A stretch of 64,000 bases of DNA from Tritrichomonas musculus (Eukaryota; Parabasalia; Tritrichomonadida; Tritrichomonadidae), in the NCBI GenBank assembly GCA_039105265.1, contig JAPFFF010000011.1:930001-994000 (forward strand), written 5' to 3'. A model generated the notes under the pieces. The model made no database searches. It worked only from the letters and a program-made list of their open reading frames with translations, and was not told the DNA's origin. This document shows, one piece after another, positions 37,246 to 47,880 of this stretch. Numbering within the stretch: the stretch's first letter is position 1; every line of letters starts with the position of its first letter. The position numbers and the translations under genes were made by a program.

Positions 37246-38817
37246 ATGACAAGTGATGTAGGTACACAAATAAAACCTAACAATAAAATACAACTATTAC
37301 AAGGTACTATTAAATTTCGACCTAAACTAGTTGATAGAGATGTTGCAAGATTAACAAGAGGTTTGGGTCAAACTATATGGAAGTTCTCTAATAATCAAAT
37401 AAATCTACAAAAATTATATGAGACATATTTAAATACTAGTATAGCTTTTAAAGACGTACTTGAATTTGCTAATAGACTCAAGAGAGAGAGACCAAGAGCA
37501 AAATTTACAGGTTGTGTGTTTGCTATTAAGAAAAATCAAGATGATAAAGATGAACATGGGCATTACATAACAGTATTAAAGCCATATCAATATACTCTCC
37601 AAGAATCAGATCAAGGTATATTAACAGAGATAAAATTACATTATGATATTATCAACATAAGGATATCTCGAATGAAGACTGAGGAGGAAAAACAAGCAGC
37701 TAGAGAACTGAGAGAGCAGATGAAAGAAAGAACATTGAAAAGTGATAAGAAAGAATATAAAACTAGAGGTATTCAAACAGATGATATACCAGAATTGGCT
37801 CCATTACCCAGACCTCCAACTTTAAATCGAAATGATTATCATCTTAACCTTAGGAAAATCGGTAGGAACCGACCCACAAATGTTGAGCCACCAACAAGGG
37901 ATCAAAATCAAAACAGAATTCAACTTTTACTTCAAAGTAGTACAAATTTAGACGAGGATGATAGACCTAAGAAAAAATCAAAACAACCTAAGAAAAAATC
38001 AAAACGACCTCGTTCACATTCACCTCCACCTCCTCCTCCTTCTCATTCACCTCCACCTCCACCACCTCCTCCTCCTTCATCACCACCTCCACAGTTTCCA
38101 TCATCACATACCTCTCGAGGTACTAGTCTTCCTCCAAGACAACCCCGTATGACACCACAGAAGGCAGGAGAGTATACAGTAGACCAAGGACATAATAGGA
38201 TTCATGATTGGAGGAGTTTAGTCAATGATGAAAATATAGACGAAGATGTTATTGATGACTACTTGAAACTTCTATATGAAAAAGGAAAGAGATTGAATAA
38301 ACAACCTGGTCAAAATGAGGCAGAGTTTGATAAAAAGAAAATATTGGTTTTACCTACTGCATTTTATACCCTCCTTTCTATAGCATATGAGACTAATGAT
38401 ATGGAAAAAATACATGAACTGATGAAAAGTCCTATCTCAGGTAAACAGTCATTTTCACATTTCGATAAAGTATTTGTCCCCATTTGCTCAGATGGAGAAC
38501 ATTGGGTTTTATGTATTGTTCGATATTCAAAGAAAATAATCGAATGCTATGACTCTGAGAATAAGTCAATGGCACCAGAGGTAAAGACACTTAATAAGTG
38601 GATCAATATTTCAGGAACAGGTAAGTTAAAAGCAAAATATTATGATGTACCTAGTCAAAGGAATAATAAGGATTGTGGAGTGTTTCTAATGGAATCTTGT
38701 CGTACCTTTTTGCATGAAGGAGATGGTAAGTTTAAACAACGCAATATGCCAGATATTAGAAAGAGAATACTTCGAGAACTTCAAAACAATGAATTAGAAA
38801 CAGGTGTTGTATATTAA
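37246..38817 (+). CDS. PRO: Ulp1/adenain-like cysteine protease with long N-terminal extension, 523 aa (unit C)
   Basis: The protease domain (about residues 365-523) has His in GEHWVL, Asp in ECYDSEN, and Gln with Cys in SQRNNKDCGVF, the C48/C5-type triad with oxyanion Gln. In Polintons and adenoviruses this enzyme cleaves capsid precursors. The N-terminal 130 residues form a separate domain (RFANRLKRERPRAKF-like region, HGHYITVLKPYQYT). Residues 140-180 are charged and contain RGIQTD at 174-179. Residues 225-310 are Lys- and Pro-rich with long proline runs. Residues 315-360 are acidic. Such an extension is unusual for this family and suggests targeting or capsid tethering. A 24-nt gap separates it from the 333-aa gene. 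Confidence 0.9.
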   Translation: MTSDVGTQIKPNNKIQLLQGTIKFRPKLVDRDVARLTRGLGQTIWKFSNNQINLQKLYETYLNTSIAFKDVLEFANRLKRERPRAKFTGCVFAIKKNQDDKDEHGHYITVLKPYQYTLQESDQGILTEIKLHYDIINIRISRMKTEEEKQAARELREQMKERTLKSDKKEYKTRGIQTDDIPELAPLPRPPTLNRNDYHLNLRKIGRNRPTNVEPPTRDQNQNRIQLLLQSSTNLDEDDRPKKKSKQPKKKSKRPRSHSPPPPPPSHSPPPPPPPPPSSPPPQFPSSHTSRGTSLPPRQPRMTPQKAGEYTVDQGHNRIHDWRSLVNDENIDEDVIDDYLKLLYEKGKRLNKQPGQNEAEFDKKKILVLPTAFYTLLSIAYETNDMEKIHELMKSPISGKQSFSHFDKVFVPICSDGEHWVLCIVRYSKKIIECYDSENKSMAPEVKTLNKWINISGTGKLKAKYYDVPSQRNNKDCGVFLMESCRTFLHEGDGKFKQRNMPDIRKRILRELQNNELETGVVY

Positions 38818-38841
38818 TAAAGACTTTTTATTCAACTCGAA

Positions 38842-39843
38842 ATGGAATTACCACCAAGTGTTAACACTTTATATCCTAATCGAGATAATATAGTTAATGA
38901 TGGTAATACACCTCTTCCAATCGAAACAGCCTACTTCCTTGAGGATGCTCAACATGATAAAGCTAAGTTTAATAGGTATTGGTTTAATTTCCCACCAGAA
39001 TGGTCAACTGCAAACAAAGGGGAATCTATTGTTGGCGTTCGTTCAGCGTATATCATTAAGAGAAGACGCAAAATGGAAGTAGAGATTGAAATATATAAGA
39101 TACATAAGAAAACATATGAGTTTGTTTGTGGCGGAACATGGAATGATGGAACACTAAAAGAAGACTATATAACTGGTTCAAATCATGAATATGGGTGCTT
39201 CAAAGTCATTGATTGGGTGTCAGTCGATGGAGATTTACGTGGATTTTTTGATGAAGTTAATCGTGCATTCAAGTCATACATTAAAACTTCAACATTAGAC
39301 AAATTTGTTCAAAATGATGATGATATACAGGATAGAGATATACAAACCGATGGATACTATGATAAAAATGGTTTTCATGAAATCATTTATACAGAAAGAA
39401 ATAAAGCAGAGAACCATAAATACTACTATACCAATAGTAAGAATGAACGAGATTGGGAGTATACTGCACCATATATGAACTTTTTCCAACTTAAATCCTG
39501 GAATGATGACTTTGCAGATGTGTTTAATATAGGTAATGGCATATTTCAAAATAAACCAGAAAAATATCAAACATGGAGTAAGACATTAATATTTGATAAT
39601 ATATGGGACAGACAATCATGCAAAATATATTCATCGATAGGTGAACAAGCATTACATAACTATATTGGAGATAGTGATGTTGAATATAGTCCGATTAAGT
39701 ACTTCAAGTTAAACTCAATGGACCAAAGGTTTTGGATAGACTTCTATAGTGATGCCCATTATAATTGTCCAACAAAACTACCTCCAAATGATTCATTTGT
39801 AATCGAAATGCAATTCCTTCAATACGATAAGATGTTTATTTAA
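38842..39843 (+). CDS. 333-aa protein, second minor capsid candidate (unit C)
   Basis: Intact version of the gene broken in unit B. It is strand-rich. Features include RYWFNFPPEWSTANKGESIVGVRS (residues 45-68, split here as RYWFNFPPEW and GESIVGVRS), a basic RRRK, an acidic loop with RDIQTD at 165-170, and a C-terminus FWIDFYSDAHYNCPTKLPPNDSFV-like segment (positions about 298-322) resembling the last strands of penton-type jelly rolls. The position between protease and integrase is unusual for a capsid gene, so the call is tentative. Its stop forms TAAA. Confidence 0.6.
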   Translation: MELPPSVNTLYPNRDNIVNDGNTPLPIETAYFLEDAQHDKAKFNRYWFNFPPEWSTANKGESIVGVRSAYIIKRRRKMEVEIEIYKIHKKTYEFVCGGTWNDGTLKEDYITGSNHEYGCFKVIDWVSVDGDLRGFFDEVNRAFKSYIKTSTLDKFVQNDDDIQDRDIQTDGYYDKNGFHEIIYTERNKAENHKYYYTNSKNERDWEYTAPYMNFFQLKSWNDDFADVFNIGNGIFQNKPEKYQTWSKTLIFDNIWDRQSCKIYSSIGEQALHNYIGDSDVEYSPIKYFKLNSMDQRFWIDFYSDAHYNCPTKLPPNDSFVIEMQFLQYDKMFI

Positions 39844-39849
39844 AAATAA

Positions 39850-41004
39850 ATGAGTAAAGAAGAACCAAGCCCATATGAAAAATTATACAACAAAGCTAAA
39901 TGGAAGACCTTGGACAAATACCTTAGCATGGCAAAACAAGAGAATCTAAATGAAGACGAAGCGAAGAAATACTTTGATGAAAGAGTAGTACATGATAAGA
40001 GAGTACCCAAAGCACAATATATACCTATTGTATCCAAACATCCTCATGGTTATCAAATGGATACCTTCATTAATAATAAAGAGGCAGGTGGGTTGAATTA
40101 TCTAATGTTCATCAATATCAACACCAGAAAAGCATATGCATATCCTATGAATGGTAAAGGAGCAAGAGAAGTATTAACAGCACTTCATAAATTTGTTAAT
40201 GATGTACCTCATGTATATTCGATAACAAGTGATGAGGATGCAGCATATTTATCATCAACAGTCTTAGACTTCATGAGAGAGAAGAACATAAAATACCGAA
40301 CAACTACTGAGAATAACCATAATGTACTTGGCATTATTAATAGGTTTATGAGAACTATAAGAGATGCTATTGGTGAAAATAGGTTTATTCAACCAAAGGA
40401 GATGAATGATTTGGTCAACATATATAACAACTCTCCTCATAGGTCTTTAGATAATAAAGCACCTAATGATATTACTCCAGAGGATGAAATAAAGTACATA
40501 CAAAAGAATGCACGCATTAATCCATACCATTTTAATCCAGGTGAGAAGGTCAGGTTAGTACTTGAAAAAGAACCATTTGGTAAAAGAAGAAGTAATTTGT
40601 CCAATGAGTCTTATATAGTTGACTCGCAAAAAGGTAACCAGTTTGTGGTCAGGTCCAAAGATGGTTCAACTAGTTCATTCCCTGGATATAGGTTGTTAAG
40701 GACAAGAGACAAAAGGATTAAAGTAGCTGAAAGACTAAATGAAGGTAAAGAAGGTATTATTGAACAAATATATAACTTTGATGAAGATACTGGTAAGTAT
40801 GATTTAAAATGGGAAGGAGTCGAAGGTGATGATGCCTTTGCTAGACAAACTATTAGAGATGTAAGGAGAGGTAATCCATTAGTACTTGGTACAGCAGAAA
40901 GACAATATTGGTTGGAACAAAAGAAAAATTATGAACGACAAATTAAAGCAGGTCAAAAGGTTGAGGGAAAACCAATACCAGATAAAATTATGAAATACAT
41001 TTAA
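39850..41004 (+). CDS. INT: Retroviral-type integrase, 384 aa (unit C)
   Basis: Copy of 19218-20372, with Asn for His in the KEMNDL segment and otherwise the same protein. The integrase core and chromodomain-like C-terminus are retained. Confidence 0.93.
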   Translation: MSKEEPSPYEKLYNKAKWKTLDKYLSMAKQENLNEDEAKKYFDERVVHDKRVPKAQYIPIVSKHPHGYQMDTFINNKEAGGLNYLMFININTRKAYAYPMNGKGAREVLTALHKFVNDVPHVYSITSDEDAAYLSSTVLDFMREKNIKYRTTTENNHNVLGIINRFMRTIRDAIGENRFIQPKEMNDLVNIYNNSPHRSLDNKAPNDITPEDEIKYIQKNARINPYHFNPGEKVRLVLEKEPFGKRRSNLSNESYIVDSQKGNQFVVRSKDGSTSSFPGYRLLRTRDKRIKVAERLNEGKEGIIEQIYNFDEDTGKYDLKWEGVEGDDAFARQTIRDVRRGNPLVLGTAERQYWLEQKKNYERQIKAGQKVEGKPIPDKIMKYI

Positions 41005-41158
41005 AAATTTGTAAATGGATGAACCCCCAAATGCAGAACTCATAAATAAAGTAGAAACATTGATTAAAGAGACCTTACAGAAGAACATGAAAGAGATAGA
41101 TGGTGCTTTGATTAAACCATTATCACCTGATTATCCTTTTAGCACAAATGGTATATAC

Positions 41159-42897
41159 TAATCATGCGATTTGGGTGAATTTGGGTAACAAAATTTTACC
41201 CAACCATTCAATTCTTACCCAGTATTCAAAAAGTTATTTTTTCATAAACGTATATTTGCACCTTATATTGACAGGTATTAAATTTTAAAAATTGTTTATT
41301 ATTTAGTGTATTAAAAATAAATTCAATTAATTACCAATAAAATAATATATAATTGTCCATTTTTCATGAAAATAGCATGTTTAAAATAAAGTATTCTTGT
41401 TTTTTTTTAAAAAATACAAGTATTATTTTTAATATTAATATAATAAAAAATTTGAGTTTTTTTAAAAAATATGGTGTAATTAGTTTTACTAAGATATAAA
41501 ATAGGTAATAAGGTATAAAGTTCAAAATATTAAGCAATGATTTTTTTTTTATTTTATGGTATTTTCAGTATCTTAAAATGAAATTGTTCATGCAATTAAA
41601 TAATTGAATCATATAATTTATAATAATAATTGGATTAACACTATTAAAAATTCAACCCAATTTTGGATAATCAGACAAATAATATATTATTCATTCTTCA
41701 TATCTTTTAAAAAAATAAAGAAAAAAGAAAATAACAAAAAGAATTATAAAAAAAATTATAAAAAACAATTCTGTGCTAGTATTATGAAGGTATCTGAGTT
41801 AAAAGAGTTAAAGGAATTAAATGATAAAATGATTCAATCGAAAGGAGCTTCTAAAAATAATTAAATGAGAAGTTTTTTTAATTTTGCTCTAATCCAACCT
41901 GCAAAAAAGAAAGAAAACTAAGCAATTTGCATCTGTAATACGATTATGTTTGCAATTAATCAACATCTGCAATCCATCTAGACTGTGATTTGTTTACATA
42001 ATGTAATTCATCTGTAATTAGTCTTTATCTAGGATTTATCTAAATCTGTAATTAATCTTCGCCAATGAATCATCTCCATTTGCAATTAATTTAGATCTGT
42101 GAGTCGTAATATGCAATTTATCTCCAATTCGTTCTCGCTTTTGATTAACTTTTATCTGTAATTAACTCTCGAGTGTAATTCATCTAAGTTTATAATTTAT
42201 CTATATCTATAATTAATCTATATATGCAATTTGTGTTCATTTGTAATTAATATCCATCTACAATTCGTCTACGTATGCAATTAATCACTAATCCAAATTC
42301 ATCTGTAATAGATACTCATTTGCAATTCATCGAGATCTGTAAATAACTTTCATCTGTAATTTGTCTTCGTTCATAATTAACCTACATCTATAATCGGTCT
42401 AGATTTGTAACTTGTCCACATATGTAATTCATCAATTATTCATCTATACTCCAATAAATATATAAAATTCATGATTTAAATACTAAACAAGTTTTAACCT
42501 TAAATTGACCACTTTTGCCATTGGGGAAATCTATTGAATTTGTTGGGTTAAAATACCAGCTAACCAATTTACCTAAAAAGGCCAAAATTTCAGAGGCATA
42601 TGGTTAAATAATTCACCTTTGGGTTTTGGGTAATTTACCCAAACAAAGTTATTTAATTTTATTTAACGTATATAATTAAATAAATACTTTTTTTTTTATA
42701 AATATATCAATAAATTTTGAATTTTTTATTATAATAATTAGAAAAATATGATATTTACTAGTAATAAAAATAAAAAAAAGCTAATTTTTTTATTATTTCT
42801 GATAGTATTGAAATATTTTTACCCAATTATGCTTACCCAATGGGTAGGGTTAAAAAAACAATAACCCAATAGAATTTGGGTAAAAAACGCATGATTA
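41159..42897. mobile_element. hAT-like non-autonomous DNA transposon, 1739 bp
   Basis: Borders are exact by comparison with unit B. The 10-bp perfect inverted ends are TAATCATGCG and CGCATGATTA, with an 8-bp target duplication GTATATAC at 41151-41158 and 42898-42905. The duplication fits the hAT preference nTnnnnAn. Both subterminal regions carry several copies of TTTGGGTAA or its complement, plausible transposase-binding sites. The only frame of any length (86 codons near 41604) is Lys/Asn-rich and not transposase-like. The end sequence does not begin with the usual CA of hAT, so the superfamily call rests mainly on the duplication. Confidence 0.85.
41930..42450. repeat. Degenerate short-repeat field inside the hAT-like element
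   Basis: About 500 bp are made of loosely spaced copies of a unit close to ATCTGTAATTAATCT or ATTTGCAATTCATCT, recurring every 17-25 nt, some twenty or more times with heavy variation. No coding potential is seen. It may be an expanded binding-site array or an old decayed satellite. Confidence 0.75.
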
Positions 42898-43645
42898 GTA
42901 TATACTTTTTAATTGGTAAACCAGGTGCTGGAAAAAGTTTTTGGATATGGAGACATATTATGATAACAGAGAGGTTGTTTAAACATCCATACTACCAAAA
43001 GATAATATTTTGCTCAAGCTCTGGTAAAATGGATAAAACAGCTGAAACACTTAATAAACAGATACAATCAAGAATCGATTATGTAAAGGAAAGAGAATTA
43101 ATGAGTTATCTTAAAAGACATCTTCGAAGAAAGATAAAGTATTATGCCATTGTCAAATATGTATTATCTCGAATGAAAGAGACCAATGACGAAATGAGGA
43201 GGCTCATTGAGAAGCATCATTTAAATGAGCTCAATGATAAAATTATATATATAGCCAATAAGTTAGTCAAATATGAAACATCATCATATCCATATAACAC
43301 ATTATTGATACTAGATGATTGTGCAGGTAGTGATTTATTAAAGAATGGTAATAGTGAATTTATCAAGTTGTTAACCAAGACAAGACACTATAATTTAACA
43401 TGTATCATGGCTATCCAAACTATTCGATTTGTTCATATGAATGCTAAAAGGTTAGCAACAGATATCATATGTTATACAGGATATAGTGAGGAAGATTTTA
43501 CTAGCTTGTTGCAACAAACAAATAACTCATTAAATACTAAACAGACAGTAGCTGAATACTTACAACATAAAGAACCACATGAAAAATTCGTAATGAATAT
43601 TTCTGCTAATAAGTACTATTTCGAAAAATTTTTTATTTTTTAAAA

Positions 43646-44101
43646 ATGGGAATTGAACGTCATTCAGTAGAAGATTATTGGAAGCCAAATTATTCCAAAA
43701 AGCAACAATTTTCTCCATGGCAAGAGATAATAAAAGGAGGAGTAGGACTAGGCGGTAAGTTATTAATGGGAGCAGCAGATAGTTTTTCGGGAGGTCTTGC
43801 AAGTAAACTATTAGATGCTTCAGCAGGTGGATTAACCAAGCATGCTGGTGTTATTGGTTCAGTTGCGAGAGGTCTTGGTGAAAGCTACTTGAGCGATAGT
43901 ACAAGAAATAAATTAGCAAACATAGCTGACACAGCATTAAAATATGTCCCAGATGGAAAAGTGAAAACTGCCTTATCATCAATTAATAAATCTGCAAAAG
44001 GTGAATCAGTTGGAGCACCTCTTGAAAAGCCAGCATTTTCGTCTAGATCATTACAAGAGAGTGACTTTACTACCAACAATCGGGCGAGAACCTACATCTA
44101 A
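43646..44101 (+). CDS. Glycine-rich amphipathic 151-aa protein (unit C)
   Basis: Protein identical to 21267-21722; DNA differs at a few third positions. Confidence 0.6.
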   Translation: MGIERHSVEDYWKPNYSKKQQFSPWQEIIKGGVGLGGKLLMGAADSFSGGLASKLLDASAGGLTKHAGVIGSVARGLGESYLSDSTRNKLANIADTALKYVPDGKVKTALSSINKSAKGESVGAPLEKPAFSSRSLQESDFTTNNRARTYI

Positions 44102-44149
44102 TGAAAACTCAAAAAAAACTAAATTTTTGGACTTTTTTGTTTATTTTAA

Positions 44150-44701
44150 ATGTCAAAACATCTAACAGGTTCTAAGAGACTTGCAGTTATTCATAAATGG
44201 TTGAATGGAAGGGATGACCCAGATTGGGAAGTTTTACCTACTAAAACCAAAGACAAGTATATTGTAAAACAGCAAAAAACTCCAATAACTCGAGAATATC
44301 AAGAAAACTCAGAAAGTGAAAATAACGAAGAAACTCAAGAAAACTCAGACAGTGAAGAACATGAGGAACTTGAAGAAAAGCCAAGAAAGCCAATAAGTTC
44401 GAAAGCTGCACGAAAACCTCCAAAACCTCGAAAAACTCAACAAAGCCAAGTTTATGACCCTACTGTGAATGAGGAAATACTAAAACAGCTAAAATCACTA
44501 GGTGAAGAAATGAAGATAAGTCGAGAGAAGAAAGAACAGAGACGTATGATAAAGGAGGTTGTTGATAAAAGGATGAGTAAACCAAGACAACAGTATGTTC
44601 CTGAAGAACCGCCACAACAATATGAAGAAGAACAACAACCTCAATATATACCTATGAGACCTATTGGTAGGAGAAATCGCATCTTTGAAGATATGATGTA
44701 A
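44150..44701 (+). CDS. Charged, disordered 183-aa protein (unit C)
   Basis: Copy of 21771-22322, with one residue difference (Gln for Arg in VKQQKT). Confidence 0.65.
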   Translation: MSKHLTGSKRLAVIHKWLNGRDDPDWEVLPTKTKDKYIVKQQKTPITREYQENSESENNEETQENSDSEEHEELEEKPRKPISSKAARKPPKPRKTQQSQVYDPTVNEEILKQLKSLGEEMKISREKKEQRRMIKEVVDKRMSKPRQQYVPEEPPQQYEEEQQPQYIPMRPIGRRNRIFEDMM

Positions 44702-44718
44702 ATTTTTTTCTATCTAAA

Positions 44719-46401
44719 ATGCTTAACAAGGAATCCTATATGAAAACCTCAGCAGAGGTTTGTACTCAGATTGCATCTTACTTTGATGTTGTCGATAATT
44801 GCATAGCACTTAGTGATACTAATAAGGCATACTCATTAAATCCACAAACTTCGTATTCACCATCACCACCAATTAAGAGTGGTTCATATACAACATGTAT
44901 TATCTCTCCTAATACTCATAATACTGCTGATATATATAATGGATTTATTCGAGCAGATATGAGAGTGATGATAAAAATAGACAAGCCAATTCTAAGTGAT
45001 TTAGAAAATGTCAGTGGTTATAATTTTGGTAAGGTATGGTTTGGTTTTAAGGATGCTCGAGATGCTGTTGAGAAGTATGAAATTGTAGCTAATGGTATGA
45101 CGCTTTATACCCAGAACTTTGGATGTGAAGAATCCTTTTTAACTGCATGTTGTGCAAATGAAGTTACTAAAAGAGCTGATATATATAGTAAAGCAAGACA
45201 TAAGGATATTTGGAATGATACTCATGGAAGGAGATGTGGTTTTGTTGCAAATCTTAACAAAGATGTGACTTCTGTCACTGAAACAATTAGATTAAAGATT
45301 GATTTGCGACGATTCCTACCTTTATCTAATATCAAGTACTTACCAGCATTTGCAGGTAAAATCGAATTACGTCTTTACTTTTCAACAGCTGGTATGGTAT
45401 ATTGTCCAGTTGGTTTTGAAAAGAGCTTGGTTGCTAATCCACATATAATGAAAGACTTCAATGTTGATGAAATTACCAATGAATTTCGACCTATTGGAGA
45501 ACCAATATGGATGTGGACAAGTACCGAAAAAATAGCAATGGATAAGATTAATCACCCCAAGAATCTTCCACCTGTTGGTGAAAATCATGGAGGAGCATAT
45601 GAAATTGACGGAGCTAACAAGACTAAGGAAAGAGTTGACCGAACTATTTACAGTGATTGGAGAACTTGGAGTGTTGTTGATTATTCCATTGAAGAATGTG
45701 CGAGTATTATACCTTGTTTTGGTATTCATGAATCTGTATATACATCACTTGTTCAAAGATATGCTAACCCTCAACATCCACTTACATTCCCAACACAGAT
45801 TATGTCATTTTACACTTGTACAAGACCTCTTAATAATGAACAAGATAAAGCAACTATTACTATTACACCTAATTTTGTAGATAGTATGTTTTGCTTATTC
45901 CCACTTAAGCATACACATAAGACATACTTCAAGAATCCTATGTTTGAAGCATTTCATATGAATTGTGGTAATTACAATAATATTCCTGCTAAAGCATTTG
46001 GTACTAATGGTAAGTATCCCGAGTTCCTCGAATATTGCCAGAATGCAATGAACATGAATGGAGAGCAAAATGGATTTAATAAAGAGGTTATTGCAAGTTT
46101 AGCGATTGAGTATCAATATAATGAAAACACAACAGGCTATTATCCAAATGATAGGTCCTCATTCTTCATAGGTCTTCCTACTGAAACAGATGGAACATAT
46201 CAACAAGGTCTTTCAAGTCTTGCACCTATTAACTTCGAATTGATATGTAGTCAAAAGGCAGATAATCCATTTAGACAGGAAGTAGATACACCTCCATTAT
46301 TATGCTTATTAACAGATATATCAATTAGTATCTTAATTAGACCTAATGGTATGCCACCATCAGTACGTATTGGTCCTTATGATTTAACAACCCCTGAGTA
46401 A
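44719..46401 (+). CDS. MCP: Major capsid protein, 560 aa (unit C)
   Basis: Amino-acid sequence indistinguishable from the unit B copy (22340-24022). Confidence 0.85.
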   Translation: MLNKESYMKTSAEVCTQIASYFDVVDNCIALSDTNKAYSLNPQTSYSPSPPIKSGSYTTCIISPNTHNTADIYNGFIRADMRVMIKIDKPILSDLENVSGYNFGKVWFGFKDARDAVEKYEIVANGMTLYTQNFGCEESFLTACCANEVTKRADIYSKARHKDIWNDTHGRRCGFVANLNKDVTSVTETIRLKIDLRRFLPLSNIKYLPAFAGKIELRLYFSTAGMVYCPVGFEKSLVANPHIMKDFNVDEITNEFRPIGEPIWMWTSTEKIAMDKINHPKNLPPVGENHGGAYEIDGANKTKERVDRTIYSDWRTWSVVDYSIEECASIIPCFGIHESVYTSLVQRYANPQHPLTFPTQIMSFYTCTRPLNNEQDKATITITPNFVDSMFCLFPLKHTHKTYFKNPMFEAFHMNCGNYNNIPAKAFGTNGKYPEFLEYCQNAMNMNGEQNGFNKEVIASLAIEYQYNENTTGYYPNDRSSFFIGLPTETDGTYQQGLSSLAPINFELICSQKADNPFRQEVDTPPLLCLLTDISISILIRPNGMPPSVRIGPYDLTTPE

Positions 46402-46428
46402 AAAGATGTATATTTTATTTTATAGAAA

Positions 46429-46863
46429 ATGTCGAATGATTATAGAAGCCCACATGCTGAGATTGTTGGAAGAGAAGGTATGATGTATAATGAAGCTACC
46501 ATGAAAAATAAAGACATAGAGTTTCAACATTTTGGTGTGTTCAGTAATACTAATACTTATTCTGTAACCTTCAACCCATATATTAATCGACCACCTACCC
46601 AGATTATTGAACATGAGGACCCTGTTAGATTTCCAGATATTCGAGAACATATAACCAAACCTGTTCGTGAACCTCCTGTTAGTATTACAGATGGTGGTTT
46701 TTATCGACATATAGGTGAAAAAGATAAACCAGTACCTCTCTTACCAAAATATCTTAAGAAGCCTGAGAAACCACCAATGCAAGGTAGAGCAAGAGAATAT
46801 AATAAACAAGATATTCGATATGGACCTACTCAGCATATCTTTACCCAAAATAACATATATTAA
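46429..46863 (+). CDS. Small proline-rich basic protein, 144 aa (unit C)
   Basis: Identical to the unit B copy at 24050-24484. Confidence 0.7.
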   Translation: MSNDYRSPHAEIVGREGMMYNEATMKNKDIEFQHFGVFSNTNTYSVTFNPYINRPPTQIIEHEDPVRFPDIREHITKPVREPPVSITDGGFYRHIGEKDKPVPLLPKYLKKPEKPPMQGRAREYNKQDIRYGPTQHIFTQNNIY

Positions 46864-46887
46864 TTTTTTATTGAATTTTTTATCCAG

Positions 46888-47334
46888 ATGAAAATGACAA
46901 CAAGAAACGTCTATGACTATGTCAATGAACTTCGCGCAAAATGTGCTCCAAATACTAAACAATGTAATTTCTCGATACTTTGTGACAAGTACCCAATGAA
47001 AGCAGGAGAATGGAGCTATTTAGGTAAAGTACTTTATGTCTCAATCAAGATAAAAGACAAGTGCCACAGATTTTATCCAGATAAGCTCAAAGAACTTGAT
47101 CTTGACTCAATATTTATTAAGCCTAACTCAAGGAGAAAAATATCTGAAGATTTCGAAGAGTTCTACATAAATGGAAACACTACCACTCAAGAGTATCAAG
47201 GAATCAAATACTACAACTACTCCATTGCAGCCGCTCCTACAAGTCATAAACCAAAAATCGATGCTCTCAAGCAGAAATATCAAATTGAGTCATTTGACAT
47301 GTTTATTGGAGAACAGCTAGACTTAGTACTTTAA
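46888..47334 (+). CDS. Small protein of unknown function, 148 aa (unit C)
   Basis: Same protein as at 780-1226 and 24509-24955. Confidence 0.75.
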   Translation: MKMTTRNVYDYVNELRAKCAPNTKQCNFSILCDKYPMKAGEWSYLGKVLYVSIKIKDKCHRFYPDKLKELDLDSIFIKPNSRRKISEDFEEFYINGNTTTQEYQGIKYYNYSIAAAPTSHKPKIDALKQKYQIESFDMFIGEQLDLVL

Positions 47335-47355
47335 GCCTATTTTTTCCCAACCTAA

Positions 47356-47880
47356 ATGATTAAGAAGAGGGGTACAACCAATGGAGTTCAAGCAAATGTA
47401 TCTTTAGAACCATCAGCAGCTGCATCATCTACTTCAAACATCAACAACAACATTATTATTAATAAGAGAGATGATGGCAAGGAAGACATTGTTATTACAA
47501 GAGACATCGGAGTGCAAACTGAACCTGTTGAAGTTGAACCAGATGTACGTAATGTTATACTTGAAGCATATGCACAAATACTACTTAATCAAGACAAAGC
47601 ACTACTAGCTAACATTATATCAAAGAAATGCATCATAGTACCTATTGAATCTCTTAGCAACATCATCAAAGCAATACTACATGTTAATGAGGTTGAAGTA
47701 CAACTGAATGAAAATGTTGGATGTTGTGCAGCTAAGAGCAACCCAATAAGAAAAATAGATGCAATTAAGATTATTAAAGATAATGGAGAGGTAGTCATTG
47801 ACTTGAAACAAGTATATAATAAAGAATATAATGAGCTTGTGAATAATTATCATGTATACTTAAAATATTGCATAGTATAA
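47356..47880 (+). CDS. Small protein with Q-T motif, 174 aa (unit C)
   Basis: Identical to the unit B copy; IGVQTE is retained at residues 51-56. Confidence 0.7.
   Translation: MIKKRGTTNGVQANVSLEPSAAASSTSNINNNIIINKRDDGKEDIVITRDIGVQTEPVEVEPDVRNVILEAYAQILLNQDKALLANIISKKCIIVPIESLSNIIKAILHVNEVEVQLNENVGCCAAKSNPIRKIDAIKIIKDNGEVVIDLKQVYNKEYNELVNNYHVYLKYCIV

Larger units (their letters stand above)
41015..43643 (+). pseudogene. ATPase: Packaging ATPase gene interrupted by hAT-like element (unit C)
   Basis: Both flanks match the unit B ATPase gene (20383-21249), but a 1739-bp element sits just upstream of the P-loop codons. Walker A and Walker B regions lie to the right of the insertion. Confidence 0.9.

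Noticed and set aside
41604-41864. 86-codon frame inside the hAT-like element
   Set aside because: Lys/Asn-rich and AT-driven, with no transposase motif.
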